Origin: Algoriphagus zhangzhouensis
Lineage (GTDB): Bacteria; Bacteroidota; Bacteroidia; Cytophagales; Cyclobacteriaceae
Length of the DNA: 64,000 bases
Assembly: GCF_900148515.1 (NCBI RefSeq)
Contig: NZ_FRXN01000004.1
Span: 186,001 to 250,000 of the forward strand
Direction of reading: 5' to 3'
Part shown: one piece after another, positions 16,336 to 25,379 of the stretch
Numbering within the stretch: position 1 is the first letter of the stretch
Layout: every line of letters starts with the position of its first letter
The notes under the pieces: model-generated
What the model saw: the letters and a program-made list of their open reading frames with translations, nothing else
Database searches by the model: none
Told to the model about the DNA's origin: nothing
Position numbers and translations under genes: made by a program

Positions 16336-17451
16336 TTACTGTTGTGGAGCTCCTCCGGTGGTGATTTTTGCTCCTTCTCTCAATTTCTGAATTCCTTCTA
16401 CCACGATGGTTTCTCCACCTTGAAGACCTGATCTGACTACTACTTGATTTCCAAATACGGTCCCCAATTCCACTACTTTTTGAGTGACAGTTTCTTCTGC
16501 ACCGACGATATAGACAAAATATTCACCCATTTGCTCGGAAACTGATTTGTACGGAATTACAACTTGTTCTCCGATGTCCTGATTTAAGACCATCAAATTC
16601 ACGGTCATTCCTGCGATCAATTCTGCATCTGGATTTGGAAAGTTTACCCTCAGGTTAATTGTTCCGGATTGTCTACCCACTGCTCTATCGATGGTGGTAA
16701 ATGTTCCGTTGATCGGGTAGATGCTTCCGTCACTAAACTTGATTCTGAAAAGAGAATCTGGATTGTTCTCAGCTCTCAAAAGCTTATTGAATCTTGGAAT
16801 CTCTTTTTCGTTGATCACAAAGTTCACAGCCATTGGATCATTGGAAGAAAGAGTGTTCAAAAGCGGTTGGCCAGGTGAAACTTGAGCACCTAGTCTTACT
16901 TGAGAAATCCCAACAGTTCCATCAAAAGGAGCTGTCAAAACAGAGTAGGAATAATCTGTAGAAGCTGATTCCATTTGAGCTTTTGCAGAAGTTAACTGTG
17001 CTTGTGCATTCAATACTTCAGTATGAGCTGCATCCAAGGTTTGCTTTGCAATAGCATCTTCTTCGTCCAATCTTTTGTATCGCTCATAATCTTTTTCGAT
17101 TCTAGCTAAATTCGCTTCTGCACTTTGAACAAGCGCTTTGGTCTGTTGCAAAGAAGCAGCGTATTTGCTTCGGTCGATTTCATAAAGCTTTTGACCTCTT
17201 TTTACTTGCTGTCCATCCTTCACATAAATGTTGGTGATGTAGCCACTTATTTGAGGTCGAATTTCTACCTCATTCAATGGGACTACTGTTGAAGGATATT
17301 CATCTGTTCCGGTTACTGATTTTTTCACTGCTTTGGTTACAGTTACCAAAGCCGGTGGGGGAGCTTGCTGGGCTGCTTGCTGGTTTTGCCCACAGGAAGT
17401 GGCTACAAAAAGTAGTGCAGCATAGAATATAATGGTAATAGATGATCTCAT
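16336..17451 (-). CDS. RND efflux periplasmic adaptor (AcrA-like lipoprotein)
   Basis: Membrane fusion protein linking the pump to the outer-membrane channel. Lipobox ATSC with Cys20. Domains in order: beta-barrel/lipoyl half (VEIRPQISGYITNIYVKDGQQVKRGQKLYEID), alpha-helical hairpin (about residues 100-165, ALVQSAEANLARIEKDYERY), second lipoyl half (LTAPFDGTVGISQVRLGAQVSPGQ), and membrane-proximal domain. 371 aa is the usual size. It lies 25 bases upstream of the pump gene. Confidence 0.95.
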   Translation of the reverse strand: MRSSITIIFYAALLFVATSCGQNQQAAQQAPPPALVTVTKAVKKSVTGTDEYPSTVVPLNEVEIRPQISGYITNIYVKDGQQVKRGQKLYEIDRSKYAASLQQTKALVQSAEANLARIEKDYERYKRLDEEDAIAKQTLDAAHTEVLNAQAQLTSAKAQMESASTDYSYSVLTAPFDGTVGISQVRLGAQVSPGQPLLNTLSSNDPMAVNFVINEKEIPRFNKLLRAENNPDSLFRIKFSDGSIYPINGTFTTIDRAVGRQSGTINLRVNFPNPDAELIAGMTVNLMVLNQDIGEQVVIPYKSVSEQMGEYFVYIVGAEETVTQKVVELGTVFGNQVVVRSGLQGGETIVVEGIQKLREGAKITTGGAPQQ

Positions 17452-17472
17452 GAGATATTGAAAGTTTTCAGA

Positions 17473-18798
17473 TTAATAGTTGATGGTGCCCAATGCTTGA
17501 TCCAAATCCAGTTTGGAAAGCAAGACTTGATAAAATGCGTTGATATGGTTGATTTGAGCCGTTTGAAGGTCTGTCTCTGCGACAACTAAGTCTACATATG
17601 CTTTGACTCCTTCATCGTATTGCATTTTGATAATGTCATAGACATTTTCCGCCATTTCCATGTTTTCACGGATGATTTCCCATTCGTACAAACTGGAATT
17701 GTAAGAGGCCAAAGCCGCGTCGTACTGGGTATTGATTTGATTGGTCAAGTTTTCCAAATCAATTTTACCGCGCTCTACTTGTAGTTCGGCAGCTTTCACT
17801 CTGTGGACTCTTTTTCCACCCTGGAAAATCGGGATAGATAGATTCAATCCAACAGCTGATGTAGGATAAGACTGATTGTATAGATCAGAAAAATTTTGGT
17901 TGAAATACATCCAATTGTATCTGTAATATGCAGAAAGCTGAGGAAGGTAATTCCACTTTTCATAGGCCGTCTGGATTTCATTCAAAGACTGCTGAGTCTG
18001 CATCAAACGGTATTCAACTCTATTTTCCAACATCAATGGATCGGCAGCATCTTGCGCGATGTCTTCGACAGCTCCTTTGACATCAAATGTGATCTCAAAA
18101 TCCAGGCTATCTGGATGACCGATCAATTGCTTGAGATAAGAATATTTGGCATCAAATGAATTCATCACTCTATTTCTGGAACTCTTGGAGTTTGTCAGTG
18201 TGATAAACGCTCTTTGATAATCAGTTTTATCTACTAGGCCAGTTTCGTATCTAGTTCTGGCATCCTTGTATTGCTTTTCTAGCCTTTGGAGATTTTCATC
18301 GATGATTTTTAGTTCTTCCTCAGAAAGAAGGATATCATAAAATGCCTTGGTTACATCAACGACCGTGTTGATTTTAGCATTTTCGATTACCTCTTCCAGT
18401 TGATTTCTGTAGTACTTGGAGGTACGAGAAGCAAACAGTTGATCTCTGTTGAATAAAGATTGATCTACCTGCAAAAGTACATTGGAATTGTAAGGCTGTC
18501 CAAAAGTGATAAGCTGATCGCCAATCGCACTAGTCTGTAGTTTGATATTGTAAGCTCCGGCAGCACTAGCGGTAATCTGAGGATACCAGCCAGCAATATT
18601 GGCTTTGATTTCCCGGTCTCCGATTTGCTCATCAATCTGAGCTTGTCGGATAGACGGACTTTGCACTAAGGCATAGTCCAGTACTTCTTGAAGTCCTACT
18701 GTTCCCTCTAACTTTGGAACATCCTCCTGCGCCAGAACTTTTACCGTCAATAGGAATAGCCCAAGGCCCAAAAGCAGAGACTGCTTTGAATAGGTCAT
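17473..18798 (-). CDS. TolC-family outer membrane efflux channel
   Basis: 441 aa with a cleavable signal peptide (LGLGLFLLTVKVLAQ) and two copies of the long coiled-coil TolC repeat: EVLDYALVQSPSIRQAQ near residue 36 and the second repeat with LNLSIPIFQGGKRVHRV near residue 325. The motif GLVDKTDYQRA and the final DLDQALG are typical. It forms the trimeric exit duct of the tripartite pump. It follows the TetR gene and precedes the adaptor with a 21-base gap, so the four genes are one operon. Confidence 0.93.
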   Translation of the reverse strand: MTYSKQSLLLGLGLFLLTVKVLAQEDVPKLEGTVGLQEVLDYALVQSPSIRQAQIDEQIGDREIKANIAGWYPQITASAAGAYNIKLQTSAIGDQLITFGQPYNSNVLLQVDQSLFNRDQLFASRTSKYYRNQLEEVIENAKINTVVDVTKAFYDILLSEEELKIIDENLQRLEKQYKDARTRYETGLVDKTDYQRAFITLTNSKSSRNRVMNSFDAKYSYLKQLIGHPDSLDFEITFDVKGAVEDIAQDAADPLMLENRVEYRLMQTQQSLNEIQTAYEKWNYLPQLSAYYRYNWMYFNQNFSDLYNQSYPTSAVGLNLSIPIFQGGKRVHRVKAAELQVERGKIDLENLTNQINTQYDAALASYNSSLYEWEIIRENMEMAENVYDIIKMQYDEGVKAYVDLVVAETDLQTAQINHINAFYQVLLSKLDLDQALGTINY

Positions 18799-18836
18799 AA
18801 TTTAAAATAGAATTAATTGGTTTTATAAATGCGTAA

Positions 18837-19415
18837 TTAATTTGCTTTGATAGCATCCCAAATCATAAAAGGATAGGAAGAAAAGTCGACATTCTTTTTT
18901 TCAAGTTTCTGTCCAAAATTTCTTTTCACTTTTGCCAGTGAATGGGCTGATTCATTCACCAAAATCTTCAAGATTATCGGGTTTATGTCTTTGATAGCCC
19001 CTTGTCGGATGCCATCTAGGTAAAAGTTCTCTGTCCACTCAAACCAGAGTGGATTCTCACGATGAACCTCTTCGGTATTATATGGAGATTTTAGAAATTG
19101 ATCTAAAAACCCTTGAATTTCAGGATTTTGGAAATAAAATTCAGAAATATTTTCCCAAAATTTGAAAAACCTTTCCTGAAATGGGAGTTCCGGCTTGTCC
19201 TTTGATGCAACAGCTTCGTATTGCTTTTGGATCACCTCTTTGAAAATCCCATAGATCATATCCTCTTTGTTTTCAAAATAGGTGTAGATCGTTCCTGCCG
19301 CTACTCCGGCTTTTTTGGCAACTTGGCTGATCGGGCATCCATGGAATCCATGTTCGTTGATCAACTCCATTCCACTTTTGATGATCGAGATTCTTTTTTC
19401 TTGTAAAGTTTCCAT
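18837..19415 (-). CDS. TetR/AcrR-family regulator of the efflux operon
   Basis: The N-terminal HTH is clear (INEHGFHGCPISQVAKKAGVAAGTIYTYFENKEDM, split here as helix-turn-helix plus the YTYFxNKE tail). The C-terminal ligand-binding half is divergent, as usual. I choose the ATG at 19415 (METLQEKR); a TTG at 19436 would start inside the palindrome at 19422-19439. It is the first gene of the RND operon, so it probably represses its own operon until a pump substrate binds. Confidence 0.9.
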   Translation of the reverse strand: METLQEKRISIIKSGMELINEHGFHGCPISQVAKKAGVAAGTIYTYFENKEDMIYGIFKEVIQKQYEAVASKDKPELPFQERFFKFWENISEFYFQNPEIQGFLDQFLKSPYNTEEVHRENPLWFEWTENFYLDGIRQGAIKDINPIILKILVNESAHSLAKVKRNFGQKLEKKNVDFSSYPFMIWDAIKAN

Positions 19416-19421
19416 AGGCTC

Positions 19422-19451
19422 TGAATGAACGTTCAATCATTTTGATGATTG
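19422..19451. promoter_or_regulatory. Probable TetR operator: two overlapping palindromes
   Basis: 18 bp near-perfect palindrome TGAATGAACGTTCAATCA (19422-19439, one mismatch; core TGAACGTTCA perfect) overlaps a second one, CAATCAT-TTTG-ATGATTG (19434-19451). They lie 6-36 bases upstream of the TetR start codon. TGAACGTTCA-type cores are common TetR-family operators, so autoregulation of the whole efflux operon is likely. Confidence 0.65.
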
Positions 19452-19540
19452 ATTAGTTCCCCGGGATTTGAAAAAAATCAAAAAAAACTTTGAAAGCCTA
19501 TGCGCTAATTATAAAAGGATCGCTATTAAGTGTTTAATAA

Positions 19541-20614
19541 TCAATGGTCTCCGTAATGAATATGATCCATTTTTCCTTTAAAAACTTTATGCTGTACGAT
19601 GAAATACAGCGAAACCAAAGCAAATGCAATCACAAACCAATAGACTCCTACAGACAGTCCATATTCATGAGCCGAGGCATTGTATAAGGTCAATGAGGGA
19701 TTCACATCATTGGTACTCGGGAGCATTTTTGGAAAAATTGAAACTGCCGAAGCGACAAATCCACCAACCAAAAACAAAGTCGAAAAGAGAAATCCCATTC
19801 CGTCTTTATAAGATTTGACTTTAAAGAGTCCGAAAATTCCTACGAATGAAATCACTGGGAAAATCCATAACCAAGGATGATTATTGAAGTTTTCGTAAGG
19901 ATTTTCCTGGATATTGTGCCATATCAAAAGGGAGACAATGACGAATGCAAATAGGGCGAAATTCATTGTAAAAACTACTTTTTTCAATTTCTGATTAAGA
20001 GAGGTGCTGGTTTTGAAGATTACCCAATTGGCACCATGAATAGTTAAAGCAATCACTGCTATGACTCCCAAGAAAACGGTAAACCAGTCTATCACTCCGA
20101 GATGGTTTGCTTGAGGGCTGAAAGTTGAGTTCCAGAGCGGTAAGAAGAAATAATGAGCTTCTTGAGTAGAAACTCCGTTATCAACCATGCCCAGATTCAC
20201 TCCGCGAACGATATTTCCCAAGGCGATTCCAAAAAATAAAGCTAATAGTAAACTGGCCACTCCAAATGAAGTGTTCCAGATGCTTTTCCAAAGGTGATTA
20301 TTGACAAAGCCGTGGAGCTCCAGACCGATGGCCCTGAATATCAAAAGCCAAAGAATCATGATCAAGGGTAGGTAAAATCCACTGAATGAAGAAGCATACA
20401 AAGTGGGGAATGCGAAGAACAAAACTCCACCAGAAGCAATCAACCAGACCTCGTTGGCGTCCCAAAAAGGACCAATAGACTTGGTGATCATTTTTTTATC
20501 CTCTTCTGATTTTGCAAAAAACAAATGAACGATGCCAGCGCCAAAATCATAGCCCTCCAAGACCAAATAGACCGTCAGCATAAACAAAAGTGCGATGTAC
20601 CAAAATAATTCCAT
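19541..20614 (-). CDS. cydB: Cytochrome bd ubiquinol oxidase subunit II
   Basis: 357 aa with about eight or nine membrane segments. The start MELFWYIALLFMLTVYLVLEGYDFGAGI is the CydB signature, followed by GPFWDANEVWLIASGGVLFFAFP. CydB pairs with CydA in a quinol oxidase that reduces oxygen at very low concentration without pumping protons. It is the last gene of the fdhD-ydeP-cydA-cydB operon, two bases after cydA. Confidence 0.95.
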   Translation of the reverse strand: MELFWYIALLFMLTVYLVLEGYDFGAGIVHLFFAKSEEDKKMITKSIGPFWDANEVWLIASGGVLFFAFPTLYASSFSGFYLPLIMILWLLIFRAIGLELHGFVNNHLWKSIWNTSFGVASLLLALFFGIALGNIVRGVNLGMVDNGVSTQEAHYFFLPLWNSTFSPQANHLGVIDWFTVFLGVIAVIALTIHGANWVIFKTSTSLNQKLKKVVFTMNFALFAFVIVSLLIWHNIQENPYENFNNHPWLWIFPVISFVGIFGLFKVKSYKDGMGFLFSTLFLVGGFVASAVSIFPKMLPSTNDVNPSLTLYNASAHEYGLSVGVYWFVIAFALVSLYFIVQHKVFKGKMDHIHYGDH

Positions 20615-20616
20615 GA

Positions 20617-21948
20617 TCAGTCGATTTGAGGATTAGGCCCATGTTTAATGATTCTTCCGGCTAAAAGAAGGAATAGCATTCCCAGCAAAAAGTACAGTCC
20701 AATGAATCCCAACAAGGTAAAAAGGGTATTGCCGGAGGAGACGGTAGGAGAAGCGCCTTCTACAGTTCTCAATAAATTGTAAACCAACCAAGGCTGCCGG
20801 CCCAGTTCGGCTGTATACCAACCGGAAATATTCGCGATATAAGGGAAAGGAAGCGCAAAGACCAAACTCCATAAAATCCATTCAGTACTGAATAGCTTTT
20901 TTCGAATCAGAAAGAATAAGGAAAGTCCCATCAGACCTATGAAGATGGTTCCCAAACCTACCATAATGTGATAAGCGTAATACAAACCTGCAATGTTGGT
21001 TGGGTAAAGCTTTTCATCAAATTCATTCAGACCATAAATCGTCGCATTCCAGCGTTGATGAGTGAGGAAGCTCAAAACACCTGGCACTGCGATTTTATTA
21101 TCCAGTTTCTTTTCCAAGATATTGGGTTGGCCGATTAGGACGATTTCTGCTCCACCTTCTTCCGTTTCAAAAACACCTTCCATAGCAGCGAAAGTCACAG
21201 GTTGATATTTGACGACGTTTTTGGCCAGCATATCTCCTGAAGGGAATGCAACAAATAGAGAAGCTGCCAATCCAAAGTAGACTCCGGTTTTCACAAATAG
21301 CTTCCCGAATTCAGCTTCTTTTTTATTCAAAATATAGAATGCTCCAACCGCTGCCATCACAAAAGAGCTGGTGACTAATGAAGCTGCTTGATTGTGAAGA
21401 AATGAAGGAATAAGCCAAGGGTTAGAAAAGAGGGCAGCGAAATTGTTCAATACAAATTTCCCGTTTTCAAGGATTTCATAACCAACTGGATGCTGCATCC
21501 AGGAGTGGGTAGCTATGATCAGATAGCCACTGGCCCAAGAACCTAAAAACACCAAAAATCCAGTCAGAAAGTGGAGTTTTTGACCCAAAAGCTTTTCGCC
21601 AAACAGGAATAGACCTAGGAACGAAGATTCCAAAAAGAAGGAAAACATGCCTTCCATGGCAAGCGTCTGGCCGATCACTCCACCGGTTAATTCAGAAAAT
21701 TTGGCCCAGTTGGTTCCAAACTGAAACTCCATGGGAATTCCTGTCACCACTCCCATCACAAAATTGAGTGAGAAAATCTTCATCCAGAATTTTGCCGCGT
21801 GGTTGAAAGATTCCTCATGCGTCCTTAGATATCGCCATTTGAAATAGACAATCAACAGCGAAAGACCCATGGTCAGTTGAGGAAAGAGGTAATGGAAGGT
21901 AATGGTGAATGCAAATTGCATCCGGTCATAAAAAATCATATCCTCCAT
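20617..21948 (-). CDS. cydA: Cytochrome bd ubiquinol oxidase subunit I
   Basis: 443 aa haem-bearing subunit. His19 in FTITFHYLFP is the expected axial ligand of haem b595/d region, KYQPVTFAAMEG is the quinol-loop start, and AELGRQPWLVYNLLRT is the conserved GRQPW stretch. The protein is shorter than E. coli CydA, so it belongs to the short-Q-loop class. No small CydX gene is seen next to it. It sits in an operon with a molybdenum oxidoreductase, which may deliver electrons to the same quinone pool. Confidence 0.95.
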   Translation of the reverse strand: MEDMIFYDRMQFAFTITFHYLFPQLTMGLSLLIVYFKWRYLRTHEESFNHAAKFWMKIFSLNFVMGVVTGIPMEFQFGTNWAKFSELTGGVIGQTLAMEGMFSFFLESSFLGLFLFGEKLLGQKLHFLTGFLVFLGSWASGYLIIATHSWMQHPVGYEILENGKFVLNNFAALFSNPWLIPSFLHNQAASLVTSSFVMAAVGAFYILNKKEAEFGKLFVKTGVYFGLAASLFVAFPSGDMLAKNVVKYQPVTFAAMEGVFETEEGGAEIVLIGQPNILEKKLDNKIAVPGVLSFLTHQRWNATIYGLNEFDEKLYPTNIAGLYYAYHIMVGLGTIFIGLMGLSLFFLIRKKLFSTEWILWSLVFALPFPYIANISGWYTAELGRQPWLVYNLLRTVEGASPTVSSGNTLFTLLGFIGLYFLLGMLFLLLAGRIIKHGPNPQID

Positions 21949-21987
21949 GTGCGACGGGGGTTTGGTGAGTTCCTAGATTAACATGCT

Positions 21988-24366
21988 TTAGCTTCCAAAT
22001 GATTCCATTTTTTTGTAAACATTTGGGTCATGTTTTCTGATTTTTATTTTCACGTATTTAGAGGCCGGCATATTACTTTCTTTGACCACATTATTGACCG
22101 AAACCAGGACGTTTGTTTCAGGGAAATATGTCACTGTATTCTTTTCCGGAACAGGATATTCCACTACGATAAATAAGGGTGCAATTCTTTCAATTCCATC
22201 ATCATGGTTGTAAAGGTCCACTTTGTCTCCGGCCTTCAGACCTGCTTTGACGATGTCATTTTTATTCATCATGATCACCCTTCGCTCATTGTAAATCCCT
22301 CGATAGCGATCATTCAAGCCATAAATCACTGTATTGAATTGATCGTGGGTTCTAGTGGTAGCCATTAGATATTCATCTTCTTCCAATTTGTTTTCAGGCA
22401 ATTCGCTGATTACAAAAGATGCCCTGTCAGTGTATTTTTTGGACTTGAAATTCCCATCTCTTGCGGCATTGGGTAGATAAAAACCTCCTTTTTGTTTGAC
22501 TCTGACATTATAATTTTCAAATCCAGGGATGCATTTCTCAATATCCTCTCTCACTGCATCATAGTTTCCTAGATAACGATCCCAATCGACTACAGATTTG
22601 TCTCCCAAAGTTGCTTTAGCCATGTGGCAAACGATATGGGTTTCATTGATCAGATCCTTGGAAATTGGTTCCAGCATTCCTCGGGACCACTCTACCACAC
22701 CCATTGAATTTTCAGTACTGACATGCTGCCATTCTCCATTGACCATGTCTTTTTCGCTTCGAGAAATAGTGGGAAGGATTAAGGCTTCTTTTCCATGAAT
22801 CAGATGTCCACGATTCAATTTGATGGAAACTGAAACGCTCAAGTTCAGATTTCTTATTCCTTTGGCAGTGTAGGTGGTGTCGGGTGTCGCGGAAAGGAAA
22901 TTTCCTCCCATTCCAAAAAATACTTTGAGTTTCCCCTCATGCATTGCTTTGATCGTATTGATCACATCGTACCCATTTTCTCTAGGAGGGTTAAAGCCAA
23001 AAACCTCCTGAAGTTTGTCCAATTGCTCCTGAGTGGGGTGATTGTTGATTAGCATGGTTCGGTTTCCTTGCACATTGCTATGTCCACGAACAGGGCTTGG
23101 ACCTCCTCCAGGTTTTCCAACGCTGCCTTTGAGCAAAAGTAGGTTGATGATTTCCCGGCAGATATCCACTCCATTATGCTGTTGAGTGACACCCATCCCC
23201 CAGCAGACGATGATTCGGTTTTTGAACTTCAGCATTTCTGCCGCCTTTCTCAGTTCCTCTGAAGAAACTCCAGCCTTAAAGGCCAAATCCTCTAGATCCA
23301 ATCCTTTCAGATGTTGAATCATTTCTTCATATCCACCGGTCTTATTTTGGATGAATTCGTGATCAAATACTTTTCCCGGATTTTCTTTTTCAAACCCTAA
23401 AAGGATCTTTTCAATAGCCTTGAGTAAAGCCAAATCCCCATTGATTTTGACAGGAAGGTATAAGTCAGCGAGCTCTGCAGTGATGCCTAAAATACCGGAT
23501 ACTTTTTGAGGATCTCGAAATCCCATTAGTCCAGCTTCAGGAAGTGGATTGATGGCAATGATCTTTGCCCCATTTTTCTTTCCTCTGGCTAAAGCACTAA
23601 GCATTCGAGGAGAATTGGTGCCGGGATTTTGACCGATGATCATGATGATATCAGTATCGTAAAACTCATGGAGTTTCACAGTTCCTTTTCCGACTCCCAA
23701 ACTGGTATTTAATGCAAATCCAGAAGTTTCATGGCACATATTGGAGCAATCTGGGAAGTTGTTGGTTCCAAATTCCCTGACGAAAAGCTGGTAGGCAAAC
23801 GAAGCTTCATTGCTGGTACGACCCGATGTGTAAAATGCGGCTTCATTGGGGGAATCCAACTGATTCAGATGTTCAGCGATTTTTGCAAATGCTCCATCCC
23901 AACTGATAGGTTGATAGTGAGTTCCTCCTTTTGGGAGATACATGGGCTCCGAAAGTCTCCCCAAATGACCAATTTCATAATCTGTCAATTTTGCTAAATC
24001 ATTGACTGAGTTGTCTCTGAAAAAATCTGCCGTGATTCGTTTGCTAGTTGCTTCTTCGGCTAATGCTTTGGCACCATTTTCACAATATTCAGCAACCCGA
24101 GATCGATCGTCGTCAGGATCTGGCCAGCCACAACTTGGGCAATCAAACCCATCGAATTGGTTCATTTTAAAAAGTGCCTTTCCTCCCCGAATCAGTGTTT
24201 TTTCAGTGATCAGGTTTTGGATGGATGTGGCAACAGCGGGAACTCCTACTGCCCATTTTTTCACTTTGCCTTGTTTGAGGTTTAAAAGTTTGAATGGTGG
24301 TTCAGCTGGGGGAGTTTTTTGCACCGATTCCTCTGGGTTGATCTTAGGTTTATTCTTGTCACTCAT
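21988..24366 (-). CDS. FdhF/YdeP-family molybdopterin oxidoreductase
   Basis: 792 aa, molybdenum bis-MGD family related to formate dehydrogenase alpha subunits. The YdeP signature FDCPSCGWPDP with Cys76 and Cys79 is at the N-terminus; NEAAFYTSGRTSNEASFAYQ, the ligand-region NMCHETSGFAL, and the C-terminal MGD-binding domain (LMATTRTHDQFNTVIYGLNDR) follow. YdeP proteins are linked to acid resistance in E. coli; the true substrate is not established. The gene follows fdhD, whose product activates this enzyme class, by 3 bases, and precedes cydAB. Confidence 0.93.
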   Translation of the reverse strand: MSDKNKPKINPEESVQKTPPAEPPFKLLNLKQGKVKKWAVGVPAVATSIQNLITEKTLIRGGKALFKMNQFDGFDCPSCGWPDPDDDRSRVAEYCENGAKALAEEATSKRITADFFRDNSVNDLAKLTDYEIGHLGRLSEPMYLPKGGTHYQPISWDGAFAKIAEHLNQLDSPNEAAFYTSGRTSNEASFAYQLFVREFGTNNFPDCSNMCHETSGFALNTSLGVGKGTVKLHEFYDTDIIMIIGQNPGTNSPRMLSALARGKKNGAKIIAINPLPEAGLMGFRDPQKVSGILGITAELADLYLPVKINGDLALLKAIEKILLGFEKENPGKVFDHEFIQNKTGGYEEMIQHLKGLDLEDLAFKAGVSSEELRKAAEMLKFKNRIIVCWGMGVTQQHNGVDICREIINLLLLKGSVGKPGGGPSPVRGHSNVQGNRTMLINNHPTQEQLDKLQEVFGFNPPRENGYDVINTIKAMHEGKLKVFFGMGGNFLSATPDTTYTAKGIRNLNLSVSVSIKLNRGHLIHGKEALILPTISRSEKDMVNGEWQHVSTENSMGVVEWSRGMLEPISKDLINETHIVCHMAKATLGDKSVVDWDRYLGNYDAVREDIEKCIPGFENYNVRVKQKGGFYLPNAARDGNFKSKKYTDRASFVISELPENKLEEDEYLMATTRTHDQFNTVIYGLNDRYRGIYNERRVIMMNKNDIVKAGLKAGDKVDLYNHDDGIERIAPLFIVVEYPVPEKNTVTYFPETNVLVSVNNVVKESNMPASKYVKIKIRKHDPNVYKKMESFGS

Positions 24367-24369
24367 AAT

Positions 24370-25239
24370 CTATTTTTCTTGAGTCGAAATTTGAACTCGT
24401 TCACTTCCACAATAAATATTCATTCGGTTTTCCCTTAAAAATCCGATAAGTGTAATCCCAAATTCCTCTGCCAATTCTACCGCCAAGGAAGATGGAGCAC
24501 CAATAGCCGCAACAAATTTGAAACCTGCCATAGCTGCCTTTTGAATCAACTCAAAACTTGCCCTTCCGCTGAGCAGTAAAATGTGATTGTTTAATGGGAG
24601 AGTGTTGTCTTTTAGCGCTTTTCCAATGAGTTTGTCTAAAGCATTATGTCTACCAACATCCTCCTGAAAAGAAAGTAAATCGCCTTCCAGATCAAATAAA
24701 CCAGAAGCATGGATTCCTCCTGTTTGGGAGAAGCCTTCTTGTACTGCTTTCAAAGTAGAAGGTAGATTGTAAAGAATGTCTACCGGAACAGAAAAACTTG
24801 GTGGTAGATTTTTGCAAAAGGAATTCACTGTCTTAATGGAATCAATAGAGCTTTTACCACATACCCCACAGCTAGAGGTGGTATAAAAATTCCTGTCAGA
24901 ATTCCCTAGATTCGGAATGACACCATCATGCAGTTCGACAGTTATTTTGTTTTGTTTCTCAGAAGAGCAATCAGAGTCTTGGAAAACACTTTTTATCTCC
25001 TGAAAAGAGGAAATTATACCTTCTGTAAATAAAAAGCCAAGAGCTAAATCCGGATCATCACCGGGAGTTCTCATGGTGATCGAAACGTTCTTTTGGGTTC
25101 TTTTTCCTAGGTCAAAATACAACAATCGAATTTCCAGTGGCTCCTCAATTGATAAGGTGTCTTTAGATAGACTGAGGGTGTATTTTTTGATCTTTTCGAT
25201 CAGAATTTGCTTTGTAGAAGGGGATTGTAAATCGTTCAT
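24370..25239 (-). CDS. fdhD: Formate dehydrogenase accessory sulfurtransferase FdhD
   Basis: FdhD passes sulfur from a cysteine desulfurase to the molybdenum cofactor of formate-dehydrogenase-type enzymes. The catalytic pair Cys124 and Cys127 is in SSCGVCGKSS. Other family motifs: RTPGDDPDLALGFLFTEG, QEDVGRHNALDKLIG and LSGRASFELIQKAAMAG. 289 aa is normal. It is the first gene of the operon with the YdeP-like enzyme, which fits its job directly. Confidence 0.96.
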   Translation of the reverse strand: MNDLQSPSTKQILIEKIKKYTLSLSKDTLSIEEPLEIRLLYFDLGKRTQKNVSITMRTPGDDPDLALGFLFTEGIISSFQEIKSVFQDSDCSSEKQNKITVELHDGVIPNLGNSDRNFYTTSSCGVCGKSSIDSIKTVNSFCKNLPPSFSVPVDILYNLPSTLKAVQEGFSQTGGIHASGLFDLEGDLLSFQEDVGRHNALDKLIGKALKDNTLPLNNHILLLSGRASFELIQKAAMAGFKFVAAIGAPSSLAVELAEEFGITLIGFLRENRMNIYCGSERVQISTQEK

Positions 25240-25379
25240 TTCATCTGATTTTACTTCTGGATAAGTTAGCCATTAATAAATAAATCAACTAAAATCCTCT
25301 GGAATGATTTGATGAAAAGTGATGATTAGTAGGATTGCTGGACATTCCATAAATTGTTAGATCCCAAAATACCTATCCT

